From: G958296245 sp965262055
Lineage (GTDB): Bacteria > Chloroflexota > Dehalococcoidia > Lucifugimonadales > G958296245
Direction of reading: 5' to 3'
Length of the DNA: 64,000 nt
Assembly (NCBI GenBank): GCA_965262055.1
Contig: CBDHEI010000002.1
Location: 1,364,001 to 1,428,000, forward strand
The position numbers and the translations under genes were made by a program. This document shows, piece by piece, positions 16,844 through 24,819 of this stretch. The stretch's first letter is position 1. Each line of letters starts with the position of its first letter. Under the pieces are notes generated by a model. That model ran no database searches. It saw only the letters and a list, made by a program, of their open reading frames with translations, and was not told the DNA's origin.

Positions 16844-18549
16844 CCCGAATCCACCGAAAGACGACTTTGGGGACAGTCCTTGAAGAAGCCAGAGGGTGCT
16901 CCTCTGAATCTGGGAGAATGGTTTTGAAACAGAAAACCGCCCGGAAACAAGGAGCACCCAGTAGATGCTGCCACAGAATAATCCCGACCGTATCCGCGTC
17001 GTCTTTGACGACCACCGCCTGGTGGCCAATGCCGGCCTGCTCCTGCCGGCCACCCTTGCACAGCACCTGGGCCTGCGGGAACTCGTCGACCATCACCTCG
17101 ACCTAGGCTGCGCATCGGGGCGGGCGAACACGGGGGACAAACTGCTGACGCTGGTCGCTTCCGCGCTGGCGGGCGGCGACTTCATCGACGACGCCGATGC
17201 GCTGCGTGCTGGTGGGACGGTCGGTGTTCTCGGCTGCGTGGTCAAGGCGCCATCCACCCTGGGCACCTTCCTGCGCAGCTTCCGGTGGGGGCATGTCCGT
17301 CAACTCGACCGGGTGAGCCGCCAGTTGCTGGCACGCGCATGGGCCGCTGGGGCCGGACCCGGCGACTCGCCCCTTACCATCGACCTGGACTCCACCATCT
17401 GCGAGACCTATGGACTGGACAAAGAAGGGGCGCGACACCACAACTACACCGGCGTGCGGGGCTATCACCCACTGCTGGCCATCGCCGCCGGAACCGGCGA
17501 TGTGCTGATGTCCCGGCTGCGCGAGGGCCGTGCCAACACCGCTCGCGGCGCTGCCCACTTCCTGCGTGAAACGGTGGGGCGGGTGCGCTACGGTAGGGCC
17601 AGCGGCCAACTCACGGTGCGCGCCGACAGCGGCTTCTACGCCCACGCTCTCGTCGCCGTCTGCCGCGAGATGAGTGTCCGCTTCTCCATCACCATCCGCC
17701 AGCACAAAGGCCTGCGGGAGTTGATTGAGGCGATCCCCGAGCAGGACTGGACGCCGATTCCCTACTGGATGGACGGCGCCGCCGATGTGGCCGAGACCAC
17801 CTATACCCCCTTCCAGAGTGAACCCGACGCCGCGCCGGTGCGGCTCATCGTCCGGCGGGTGAAGCCCACGCCCGGTTCCCAGTTGGCCCTCTTCGCCACC
17901 TACAGCTATCACGGCTTCATCACCGACCGGGACGGGGAAACCCTGGAACTGGAGGCCGATCATCGCCGCCACGCCGAGATCGAGAACGCCATTCGAGACC
18001 TGAAACACGGCGTCGGACTCAACCATCTCCCCTCGGGGCGCTTCGCCGCCAACGGCGCCTGGCTGGCGGTGCAGGTGATGGCACACAACCTCGCCCGCTG
18101 GACAGCGCGCATCGGTCTGGCCGAACGGACCGTGACCACCAAGACCCTCAGGCGGCGGGTCTTCGCTCTGGTGGGACGGATCACCCGCTCGGCGCGCCGC
18201 CTTACCCTGCATCTTCCCCAGCATTGGACTTGGGAAACCCAGTTCACTCGCGCCATGGCCCGGCTGCGAGCCATTCCACTCCCCGCCTGAACTGCCAGCC
18301 TGCAACTGACCCAACTTCCCTGAAAACTCGTGCCACCCCGGTCCCGCGAGAGTTCCCTGCTGCGTATTCTCTCGCCATCCCGCGCATCGCAGCTCCCGCA
18401 GAGGGCCATAGGGGCGCAAGGCGGCGACGGAAGACCGTTCGCCGACCTTCCAATCTACCCCAATGAGCCCAGCCATCTCCCCTGTAGCTCCCTCACCCAC
18501 CCTGCCGCTGTCCTCACGCCGTCCATCGGTGTCCTTCGGTGGATTCGGG
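16844..18549 (+). mobile_element. IS1380-family element, type X, copy 2 (1706 bp), inserted in the host transposase
   Basis: Ends are CCCGAATCCACCGAAAGAC (left) and inverted CCCGAATCCACCGAAGGAC (right). The flanking target sequence is CTTGA on the left (16839-16843) and CTTGG on the right (18550-18554), identical in four of five bases. Removing the element plus one target copy rejoins the host transposase reading frame as TDSQ-VVSSL. Orientation is opposite to copy 1. Confidence 0.92.
16965..18290 (+). CDS. IS1380-family transposase (type X, copy 2)
   Basis: Intact 441-residue transposase, nearly identical to those at 13812 and 61031, with the same Asp, Asp and Glu motifs (TIDLDSTICETYG, VRADSGFY, AEIENAIRDLKHG). 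It carries private substitutions such as Val in GVRGYHPLL and Ser in REMSVRFS, so it is the most diverged of the three. ATG 16965 lies 121 bases inside the element's left end. Confidence 0.93.
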   Translation: MLPQNNPDRIRVVFDDHRLVANAGLLLPATLAQHLGLRELVDHHLDLGCASGRANTGDKLLTLVASALAGGDFIDDADALRAGGTVGVLGCVVKAPSTLGTFLRSFRWGHVRQLDRVSRQLLARAWAAGAGPGDSPLTIDLDSTICETYGLDKEGARHHNYTGVRGYHPLLAIAAGTGDVLMSRLREGRANTARGAAHFLRETVGRVRYGRASGQLTVRADSGFYAHALVAVCREMSVRFSITIRQHKGLRELIEAIPEQDWTPIPYWMDGAADVAETTYTPFQSEPDAAPVRLIVRRVKPTPGSQLALFATYSYHGFITDRDGETLELEADHRRHAEIENAIRDLKHGVGLNHLPSGRFAANGAWLAVQVMAHNLARWTARIGLAERTVTTKTLRRRVFALVGRITRSARRLTLHLPQHWTWETQFTRAMARLRAIPLPA

Positions 18550-18724
18550 CTTGGCTGTCCGTCCAGCCCTGACCACACTCCCGCAGTCCCACGTGGCGCT
18601 CTACCGACGACCTCAAACCTGCTGCGTGCATCAACTCCAAGTACGTTATCATGCCCGCCATCGCCGTCATGCCCGGCGAGCTCTTCTCCTGCTCGTACTG
18701 GAACGGCAGAACCCCTTGCTTCAT
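18550..18724 (-). pseudogene. N-terminal portion of the host-element transposase
   Basis: Minus-strand codons from ATG 18724 encode MKQGVLPFQYEQEKSS followed by TAMAGMITYLELMHAAGL and end in GWTDSQ at the edge of type-X copy 2. They join in frame to the VVSSLILLN segment at 16838. The Tyr-Leu-Glu segment resembles the N-terminal region of IS1380-type transposases. Confidence 0.82.
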
Positions 18725-18863
18725 AATAGGTGCACCTCGTTGGTGATCGTTTCTCTCTTCCAAGAAACATCTTAGCCCCCTTCACGGCGGGCTCCAACGA
18801 GGTCTTCCTCTTCTCTAGGTGGGGAATCTGGGTGTACTGCCTCGCCCCGTGACCCGCTTTTCC

Positions 18864-18892
18864 TTTACACCTCTTCGGGCGCTGGCTATAAT
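18864..18892 (+). promoter_or_regulatory. promoter for the def-cca-secDF genes
   Basis: TTTACA (18864-18869, 5 of 6) is followed by a 17-base spacer and a perfect TATAAT (18887-18892). The first gene starts 60 bases after the -10 box. The host IS ends only 28 bases upstream of the -35 box, so the insertion just spared this promoter and may have replaced upstream control sites. Confidence 0.78.
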
Positions 18893-18951
18893 CTCACGCG
18901 GAACGCGCAGCCATGCGGACGCAGCCGTAGACAGGCGCCGAAAGGTCAAAT

Positions 18952-19461
18952 TTGGCTGTACTGCCCATTATCGAGTATCCTCACCCCGTCCTGCGCCGAA
19001 GGGCTAAGAAGGTACTCAGGATCGACAGGCGCATCCAGCGGCTCGCTGACGACATGACCGAAACGCTGAGGAGCGCCAGCGGCGTGGGACTGGCCGCCAA
19101 CCAGGTGGGCGTCCTCCAGCGGGTAATCGTAATACAGTTGCCGGACGAGGACGACGCCAGGGTATATATCAACCCAACGATAGTGCATCGGGAGGGACAT
19201 AGGGACGTGGATGAAGGCTGCCTGAGCATACCCGGATACGGGGCAAAGATAACTAGGTCGCTCTGGGTAAGGGCGAAGGGCTTGGACATGCGCTCCCGGA
19301 CCTTCCGTCTCCATGCGGACGGGCTGCTCGCCCAAGCGTTGGAGCACGAGATCGACCACCTCAATGGAATACTCTACATCGACCACCTCAAGAGCCACCA
19401 GCAGCTCGTCAGGCTCGAACCCGAGCCGGAGCTGCACTACGCCGAAGCGGTGGCCGGGTGA
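18952..19461 (+). CDS. def: peptide deformylase
   Basis: A 169-residue enzyme that removes the formyl group from the initiator methionine of new proteins. All three family motifs are present: GVGLAANQVG near residue 44, EGCLSIPG near 87 (metal-binding Cys) and LEHEIDHLNG near 129 (HExxH, two metal His). The start is TTG 18952, preceded by AAAGG; the encoded AVLPIIEYPHPVLRRRA is a normal deformylase N-terminus. It is the first gene behind the promoter at 18864 and is followed by cca, secD and secF on the same strand with short gaps, suggesting one transcript. Confidence 0.95.
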   Translation: MAVLPIIEYPHPVLRRRAKKVLRIDRRIQRLADDMTETLRSASGVGLAANQVGVLQRVIVIQLPDEDDARVYINPTIVHREGHRDVDEGCLSIPGYGAKITRSLWVRAKGLDMRSRTFRLHADGLLAQALEHEIDHLNGILYIDHLKSHQQLVRLEPEPELHYAEAVAG

Positions 19462-19480
19462 TGCCGGCGCACGCTTGCCC

Positions 19481-20983
19481 ATGAGCCTCGTGACCGAAGC
19501 CGCGCCGGCGCAGACGCTTACCCTCAGCCAGCTTCCCCGGACAGTGGACCTCCTGCGGGAGTGCCTCGCGTCCGGGGGCCAGCGCGCCTACCTCGTCGGT
19601 GGCGCCGTCAGGGACGCCGTTCTCCGCATGGAGACCGGTGACCTCGACGTAGCCGTGCAGGGCGACAGCATGGCGGCCGGCTCGGCCCTCGCACTGAGGA
19701 CCGGCGGCACCGTCGTCGTCCTCGACGAGCTAAGGGGCGTTGTCCGGGTCGCCCTGCCTCCCGGCGCCGGTCAGACCTTGGTAGACGTCACACCCATCGA
19801 CGGAACCATCGACGACGACCTTAGGCGCCGCGACTTCACCCTGGACGCCATGGCCGTCGCGCTCCACCACGACGGCAGCGTCTTCCCGGTGATTGACCCG
19901 CTGAACGGCATGGCCGACGCGGAGGCTAAACTCGTCCGCGTAACCTCTCCCGATGTCTTCGACGCCGACCCGGGACGGCTCATGCGAGCCCCAAGGCTGG
20001 CCGCGCAGCTTCGGTTCGAAATCGAAGAGTCGACCCGCCGCGCTATCCGGGCCAAGGCCCACCTGGTCGAGACCGTCGCCGCGGAGCGGGTACGTGATGA
20101 GCTCCTGAAGCTCCTGGCCGAGTTCAACGCCGCCGATTCCCTCCGCCTGCTCGACGACCTCGGACTCCTGTGCCGGGTCCTGCCGGAGCTCTCCGCCGCA
20201 AGGGGAGTGACCCAACCCAAAGAGCACCACTGGGACGTCTTCGACCACAGCATAGAGACGGTCGCCCAGTTGGAGCGCGTCCTCCAGCGCGGTCCCGCAC
20301 CGGAGGAGTCCGACCTGCGCGCCATACCGAGGTTCGATGGTATGGACGTCTACTTCGCCGAGGAGATAGGCGACGGCACGGGTCGGCTCGCTATTCTGAA
20401 GCTGGCCTGCCTCCTGCACGATATAGCCAAGCCCGAAACGAGGACCGTGGAGGCCTCCGGCCGCGTCAGGTTCCTGGGCCACCACACGGTCGGAGCGGAG
20501 ACCGCAGGCCTCATAGCCGAGAGGCTCCGCCTGAGCCGGCGAGCGGCCGCGTACCTCACCGCCTTGGTGGAGCACCACCTGAGGCCGAGCCAGATGGCCG
20601 CGCCCGGCGCGCTCCCCTCGAGGCGCGCTCTTTACAGGTACTATAGAGACGTGGACGAGGCGGCGATGGACACGTTGTACTTGAACTTGGCGGACTACCT
20701 GGGCGCAAGGGGGCCGGACCTCGACCCGGTAGAATGGCAGGAGCATTGCCGTGTGGTAGGCTACATCCTATCCGGTGGTACCGGAGCCGGGGACGTGGTC
20801 GAGCTGCCGAAGCTGTTCGACGGGAACGACCTTATGCAGACCTTCGACCTTGAGCCGGGACCACTGATCGGCGAGCTGCTGGAGACCGTCTGGGAAGCCC
20901 AGGCGGAAGGGCTCGTATCGTCGCGGGAAGAGGCCTCGGAGCTCGTACGCTCCCGCCTGAGTGAGGGGGTCGTCATTGCGTAG
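19481..20983 (+). CDS. cca: CCA tRNA nucleotidyltransferase / poly(A) polymerase family with HD domain
   Basis: A 500-residue protein. The nucleotidyltransferase head has YLVGGAVRDAVL near residue 36 and GDLDVAV near 52 (catalytic Asp pair), then DDDLRRRDFTLDAMAV near 110 and the RNA-binding neck. The C-terminal half has an HD-type region with LACLLHDIAKPETR near 307 and LVEHHLRPSQM near 365. The family adds CCA to tRNA 3' ends; without the rest of the genome, a partial role (A-adding or poly(A)) cannot be excluded. ATG 19481 is chosen because the longer frame overlaps def. It overlaps secD by 8 bases. Confidence 0.9.
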   Translation: MSLVTEAAPAQTLTLSQLPRTVDLLRECLASGGQRAYLVGGAVRDAVLRMETGDLDVAVQGDSMAAGSALALRTGGTVVVLDELRGVVRVALPPGAGQTLVDVTPIDGTIDDDLRRRDFTLDAMAVALHHDGSVFPVIDPLNGMADAEAKLVRVTSPDVFDADPGRLMRAPRLAAQLRFEIEESTRRAIRAKAHLVETVAAERVRDELLKLLAEFNAADSLRLLDDLGLLCRVLPELSAARGVTQPKEHHWDVFDHSIETVAQLERVLQRGPAPEESDLRAIPRFDGMDVYFAEEIGDGTGRLAILKLACLLHDIAKPETRTVEASGRVRFLGHHTVGAETAGLIAERLRLSRRAAAYLTALVEHHLRPSQMAAPGALPSRRALYRYYRDVDEAAMDTLYLNLADYLGARGPDLDPVEWQEHCRVVGYILSGGTGAGDVVELPKLFDGNDLMQTFDLEPGPLIGELLETVWEAQAEGLVSSREEASELVRSRLSEGVVIA

Positions 20984-22844
20984 GTATGCCAGGACCCTCA
21001 TCGTCATCGTGGTGCTACTCGCCGTGTCCGCCGCCATTCTGGCGGTCAATCCCATCTCCGTGGGCGGCTTCCAGCGTGGGGGCGACACCCTGCTGGGGCT
21101 GAGCCTCGGCTTGGACCTGCAGGGGGGCAGCCACCTCGAGTACGAGGCCGCACTGATAGACCCGGACACCGGCGAGAAGGTGCCGCCGACCGCTGACCAG
21201 ATGGACGCGCTCCTAAGGACCATCCAGCGGCGCGTGAACACCTCCGGGCTGGGTGAGCCCATCATCCAACAGATCGGTGAAGACAGGATCCTCGTCCAGC
21301 TGCCGGGCGTGGAGGACCTGGAGAGGGCCAAGGGCATAATCGGCGAGACGGCCAGGTTGGAGTTCAGGCACCGCGTGCTGGACGTCGAGCGAGGCATCGA
21401 CGGCGTCTCGGACGGTGGCGCGGTCGGCATAAGGCTGGAGCTAGAGCCGCTCCCCACCGCGGCTCCCACCGCCACCACCACGCCGGAGTCCACCGCTACC
21501 ACCACGGCAGAGTCCACCGCAACGTCCACGCCCGACGCGCTGCCCGAAGACGAGGAAGTCCTTGTCCCCGTACTCATCATAGAGCTCACGGAGGAGGCCT
21601 CGGGGGTCTTCGAAGACGTGATCGACCAGATGAGGGTGAGTATGGTTCCGCCTCCGGGCTCTGACGTCACCTACCTCAACTACCTCAAGGTTGCGGTCCA
21701 GGGGAGCACCTCGACGATGGCCGTTCCCTACGCCCCTGTGGCAATGCTCCCGACCGGGCAGGTCGTCCAGATAGACCAGGAGCCTTACATCGAGCGGATG
21801 GGGGCGAGTACGGCGTACAAGATCGCCGTGTGGAAAGCCGGGCTCACCACCGAGGACGCCCAGGCCAGGTTCCCCGAGGGGTCGCAGATCGATGTGGTGG
21901 AGGTGCTTGGCAAGGTCGACGAGGAGATTGGGCTGACCGGTGAGGACCTTGCGAGGGCCTACCCCGGGCAGCGGTACGGCACGGGGCTTCCCATAGTCAA
22001 CATCGAGTTCGACTCAGAAGGCATCCGGAAGTTCGGCGAGCTTACGACCGAGATCGCCGGCACGCCGGACCTGCTCGCCATCTTGCTCGACGATCAGGAG
22101 CTGATAGCCCCGACCGTCAGGGAGCCCATCTTGGGCGGCACCGCCTTCATAGAGGGTCAGGACTTCACCTTCGAGCGTGTGCGCGACATATCCCTGCTGC
22201 TCGAATCGGGCCGCCTGCCCATACCGATCACCCTGATAAAGGAAGAGAGCGTCGACGCCATCCTCGGAGCCGACTCGCTCTCGAAGAGCGTCGTTGCGGG
22301 CCTCGTCGGGCTCGCCCTTGTGCTCCTCTTCATGGTGCTCTACTATCGCGCCGCCGGCGCCGTGGCCGCCACGGCCCTGATCATCTACGCAGTGCTGCTG
22401 CTGGCCATCTTCAAGGGCCTTCCCGTTACGCTGCGGCTCGCTGGCATCTCGGCGGCCATCCTCTCTATCGGCATGGCGGTGGACGCCAACATTCTGATCT
22501 TCGAGCGCATGAAGGAAGAGTTGCGCGCGGGCCGCACGCTGCTGGCGGCGGTCAACATCGGCTTCAACCGCGCTTGGCCCGCCATCCGCGACAGCAACGT
22601 GTCGACCCTGATCACGTGCGCCATACTTTTCTGGTTCGCAGACACCCTCGGAGCACCGGTGGTACAGAGCTTCGCCATAACCCTGTCCATCGGCGTGGCG
22701 GCCAGCCTCTTCTCCGCCATCACGGTGAGCCGCACCCTGCTGCGCTTGGTGGCGGCCACCCGCCTCGCGCGCAGGCTATCTATATTCGTCCCCGGAGGCC
22801 GGGCGGACCTGCCCAAGCAGACGTCCGAGGCCGGCGCTTCCTGA
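20976..22844 (+). CDS. secD: protein translocase subunit SecD
   Basis: SecD uses the proton gradient to help pull exported proteins from the SecYEG channel. One N-terminal membrane helix (residues 5-22) precedes the conserved LSLGLDLQGGSHLEYEA near 44. A large periplasmic region follows, then a block of five membrane helices (residues 430-600) with AGISAAILSIGMAVDANILI and FERMKEELRAGRT. The periplasmic region contains a Thr/Ser/Pro/Ala-rich insert (near residues 160-190) not found in ordinary SecD. The protein is about 622 residues. TTG 20976 is preferred, overlapping the end of cca; GTG 20961 is possible. secF follows after 11 bases. Confidence 0.93.
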   Translation: MRRYARTLIVIVVLLAVSAAILAVNPISVGGFQRGGDTLLGLSLGLDLQGGSHLEYEAALIDPDTGEKVPPTADQMDALLRTIQRRVNTSGLGEPIIQQIGEDRILVQLPGVEDLERAKGIIGETARLEFRHRVLDVERGIDGVSDGGAVGIRLELEPLPTAAPTATTTPESTATTTAESTATSTPDALPEDEEVLVPVLIIELTEEASGVFEDVIDQMRVSMVPPPGSDVTYLNYLKVAVQGSTSTMAVPYAPVAMLPTGQVVQIDQEPYIERMGASTAYKIAVWKAGLTTEDAQARFPEGSQIDVVEVLGKVDEEIGLTGEDLARAYPGQRYGTGLPIVNIEFDSEGIRKFGELTTEIAGTPDLLAILLDDQELIAPTVREPILGGTAFIEGQDFTFERVRDISLLLESGRLPIPITLIKEESVDAILGADSLSKSVVAGLVGLALVLLFMVLYYRAAGAVAATALIIYAVLLLAIFKGLPVTLRLAGISAAILSIGMAVDANILIFERMKEELRAGRTLLAAVNIGFNRAWPAIRDSNVSTLITCAILFWFADTLGAPVVQSFAITLSIGVAASLFSAITVSRTLLRLVAATRLARRLSIFVPGGRADLPKQTSEAGAS

Positions 22845-22855
22845 GGAGCTGAATC

Positions 22856-24019
22856 GTGGACTACGTTGGACATAGGCTCTGGTTCTTCGCCTTGTCTCTG
22901 CTGGTGATACTACCCGGCGGGGGCTTCCTGCTGGCCGCGCCTGGCCTGAAGCCGGGCATAGACTTCACCGGCGGCTCCACCCTGACGCTGAGCTTCAGCG
23001 CCCCGGTGGAACAGGAGGACCTGAGGCTCAGCCTCGCGGACCGCGGCCAGCCCGATTCGATCGTCCAGAGGATGGACGACAGCGTCTACTTCGTGCGCAC
23101 GAAGGAGCTCCAGGAAGAGGCCAAGAACCGGCTGGTAGACGGCCTCGTCGACGACCTCTCCCTGCCTCCCGGCGCGGAGTCGGTGTCCCCGGAGGTGGAG
23201 CCCGAAGGCAGGAGCGCAATCTCGCTCCGCTTCACCCAGGAGGTGTCCCCGGAGGAGATATTCGGACACCTTGACCGCCTCGGACACCCGGACGCCACGA
23301 CCGCGTCCACCGCGGACGGCAGCTACATGGTGTTCACCAGGGTGCTGCAGGACGACGAACGGGACGCCCTCGCCGCCGATCTGGTCGAGGCCCTCGGAGA
23401 CCCGATCAAGGTGCTTTCCTTCGACCTCGTCTCGCCCGCGGTGGCCAGGGAGACAGTGATCGCGGCTTTCTGGGCCGTGCTAATGGCGGCCGTGGGCGTG
23501 TTCCTCTATCTCTGGTGGGCCTTCAGGAACGTCCCCAGCCCGTTCCGGTACGGCGCCGCTGCCGTCCTGGCCCTGGCGCACGACTCCATGGTCGTAATAG
23601 GCGTATTCGCCGCTCTCGGCGTGCTCTTCGACGTCGAGGTCAACACGATGTTCCTGATCGCACTGCTCACCGTTATCGGGTACAGCGTCAACGACACCAT
23701 CGTGATATTCGACCGGATACGGGAGAACATCATGCTGCATCCCAACCGTGCGCTGGCCTCGAACGCCAACATCAGTATCTCCGAGAGCCTCGGGAGGTCG
23801 ATCAACACCAGCCTCACGCTGCTGTTCACGTTGCTGGCGCTGCTGCTGTTCGGCGGAGCGACGATCCGGGTCTTCCTCTGGGTGCTGGTCATCGGCGTGA
23901 TGGTAGGCACATACAGCTCCATAGGCATAGCCACCAACACCCTGGTCGCCTGGGAGGCAGGGGACTTCCGCCGGCTCTTCGGCCTGGTGCGTCGCCGCGC
24001 CCCGACTCAGGCAGCTTGA
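22856..24019 (+). CDS. secF: protein translocase subunit SecF with duplicated periplasmic domain
   Basis: Partner of SecD. It has an N-terminal helix (residues 8-27), the PGIDFTGGSTLTL motif near 35, and five C-terminal membrane helices from about 200, with LTVIGYSVNDTIVIFDRIRE near 270 and ESLGRSINTSLTLLF near 310. At 387 residues it is longer than the usual roughly 300 because the periplasmic region holds two copies of one domain. The first is about residues 47-105 (PVEQEDLRLSLADRGQPDSI), the second about 126-185 (EVSPEEIFGHLDRLGHPDAT). Start GTG 22856 has GAGGAGC upstream. Last gene of the def-cca-secDF group. Confidence 0.93.
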   Translation: MDYVGHRLWFFALSLLVILPGGGFLLAAPGLKPGIDFTGGSTLTLSFSAPVEQEDLRLSLADRGQPDSIVQRMDDSVYFVRTKELQEEAKNRLVDGLVDDLSLPPGAESVSPEVEPEGRSAISLRFTQEVSPEEIFGHLDRLGHPDATTASTADGSYMVFTRVLQDDERDALAADLVEALGDPIKVLSFDLVSPAVARETVIAAFWAVLMAAVGVFLYLWWAFRNVPSPFRYGAAAVLALAHDSMVVIGVFAALGVLFDVEVNTMFLIALLTVIGYSVNDTIVIFDRIRENIMLHPNRALASNANISISESLGRSINTSLTLLFTLLALLLFGGATIRVFLWVLVIGVMVGTYSSIGIATNTLVAWEAGDFRRLFGLVRRRAPTQAA

Positions 24020-24070
24020 CAGGCTGGCAAGCACAGGGGTGCAGAGGGCGGGTCCCCTTGTCTGGAACTA
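24016..24070 (+). repeat. fragment of the MITE-like repeat family after secF
   Basis: TTGACAGGCTGGCAAGCAC and GGGGTGCAGAGGGCGGGTCCCC, beginning at the secF stop codon, resemble the left half of the repeats at 45055 and 63804. The right half is missing. The GC-rich core can form a short hairpin and may act as a terminator. Confidence 0.4.
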
Positions 24071-24099
24071 CGGATTACTTGCCGGGCGCCTGCCCGACA

Positions 24100-24813
24100 T
24101 CAAGACTCCGTGTGTCGGGCGATGTCGGCTCCCCCGACTGTGGACTTGATCTCGTCCAGGGTTACGGACGCGCTCCGCAACAGCTCGAACACCTCGGCCT
24201 CCTTCTGCCTGACAACGTGGGCCTGCTCTACGACGGCTCCCGCGATGTCGCGGGGCACCTTCAGTAGGCCGTTCTCGTCGCCGTGAAGCAGGTCCCCGGG
24301 CTGGATAACGAGTCCGCAGATCGACACCGGTACGTTGACGTCCACAATGGTCGCGCTACCGTGGGACACCACAACGCCTGGGGCGAATACCTGGAGACCG
24401 GACGCGTTCAGCAGGATGCCCTTGAGGTCCCTTACGCCGCCGTCCGTGACCATTCCGATGACTCCGAGCTTCCGGCAGGCCGCGCTGATCACGTCGCCGA
24501 CGAAGCAGCTCCTGAGAGGGTCTGGGCCTACGTTCTGTATGACCGCGACAGCAGGTTGAGGCGCGGCCGCGACCAGGTCGAGGAAATCGGGTAGCTTGGA
24601 CCGCCTCAGTGGGCCGGGAGTCGTGCTATCCGCGGTGCAGGTGACGGCGTAGCCTACCATCGGCGCCAGGTCGGGGAGTTGGCAGCGCAGTTCCATGGAC
24701 GCATAGCCCTCAGTGCGGTCGCGGGTATTGAACGCCTCGATCGCATTTGAGACCGTGGCGCTGTCGAATTGACTCAGTGCCTCGATGACTTCTGGAAGGT
24801 CCATTCTACTCAC
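24100..24813 (-). CDS. RraA-like / HMG-aldolase-family protein
   Basis: A 237-residue member of the RraA-like superfamily (RNase E inhibitor RraA fold, including 4-hydroxy-4-methyl-2-oxoglutarate aldolases). The signature LGVIGMVTDGGVRDLKGI near residue 115 supplies the Arg-Asp substrate/metal site, and VIQPGDLLHGDENGLLKVP near 170 is the usual GDxxxxDxxGxxxVP segment with Asn in place of one Asp. By family it may cleave or decarboxylate a small 2-oxo acid with Mg2+. It is the last gene of a leftward cluster with a Gfo/Idh/MocA dehydrogenase and an SDR, which fits sugar-acid or aromatic-acid catabolism. Confidence 0.82.
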   Translation of the reverse strand: MSRMDLPEVIEALSQFDSATVSNAIEAFNTRDRTEGYASMELRCQLPDLAPMVGYAVTCTADSTTPGPLRRSKLPDFLDLVAAAPQPAVAVIQNVGPDPLRSCFVGDVISAACRKLGVIGMVTDGGVRDLKGILLNASGLQVFAPGVVVSHGSATIVDVNVPVSICGLVIQPGDLLHGDENGLLKVPRDIAGAVVEQAHVVRQKEAEVFELLRSASVTLDEIKSTVGGADIARHTES

Positions 24814-24819
24814 AGCCAG

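Larger units (their letters stand above)
13533..18836 (-). mobile_element. IS1380-family element (host element) carrying two nested insertions
   Basis: Outer ends are CCCAGATTCCCCACCTA (13537-13553) and its inverted copy TAGGTGGGGAATCTGGG (18816-18832), a 17-base terminal repeat. Both sides are flanked by TGTA (13533-13536 and 18833-18836), the target duplication. Removing the two nested elements and one copy of each of their target duplications leaves about 1.88 kb, a normal IS1380 size. Its transposase gene is split by one insertion and also frameshifted, so the element should not move on its own. Confidence 0.85.

Noticed and set aside
13533..18836. Composite transposon carrying cargo between the two type-X copies
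   Set aside because: The DNA between them is only the host element's own sequence and its broken transposase; the copies have separate target duplications, so each inserted alone.
19313..19480. N-terminal extension of cca
   Set aside because: It overlaps def in another frame and encodes Ser/Thr-rich nonsense; ATG 19481 fits the family.
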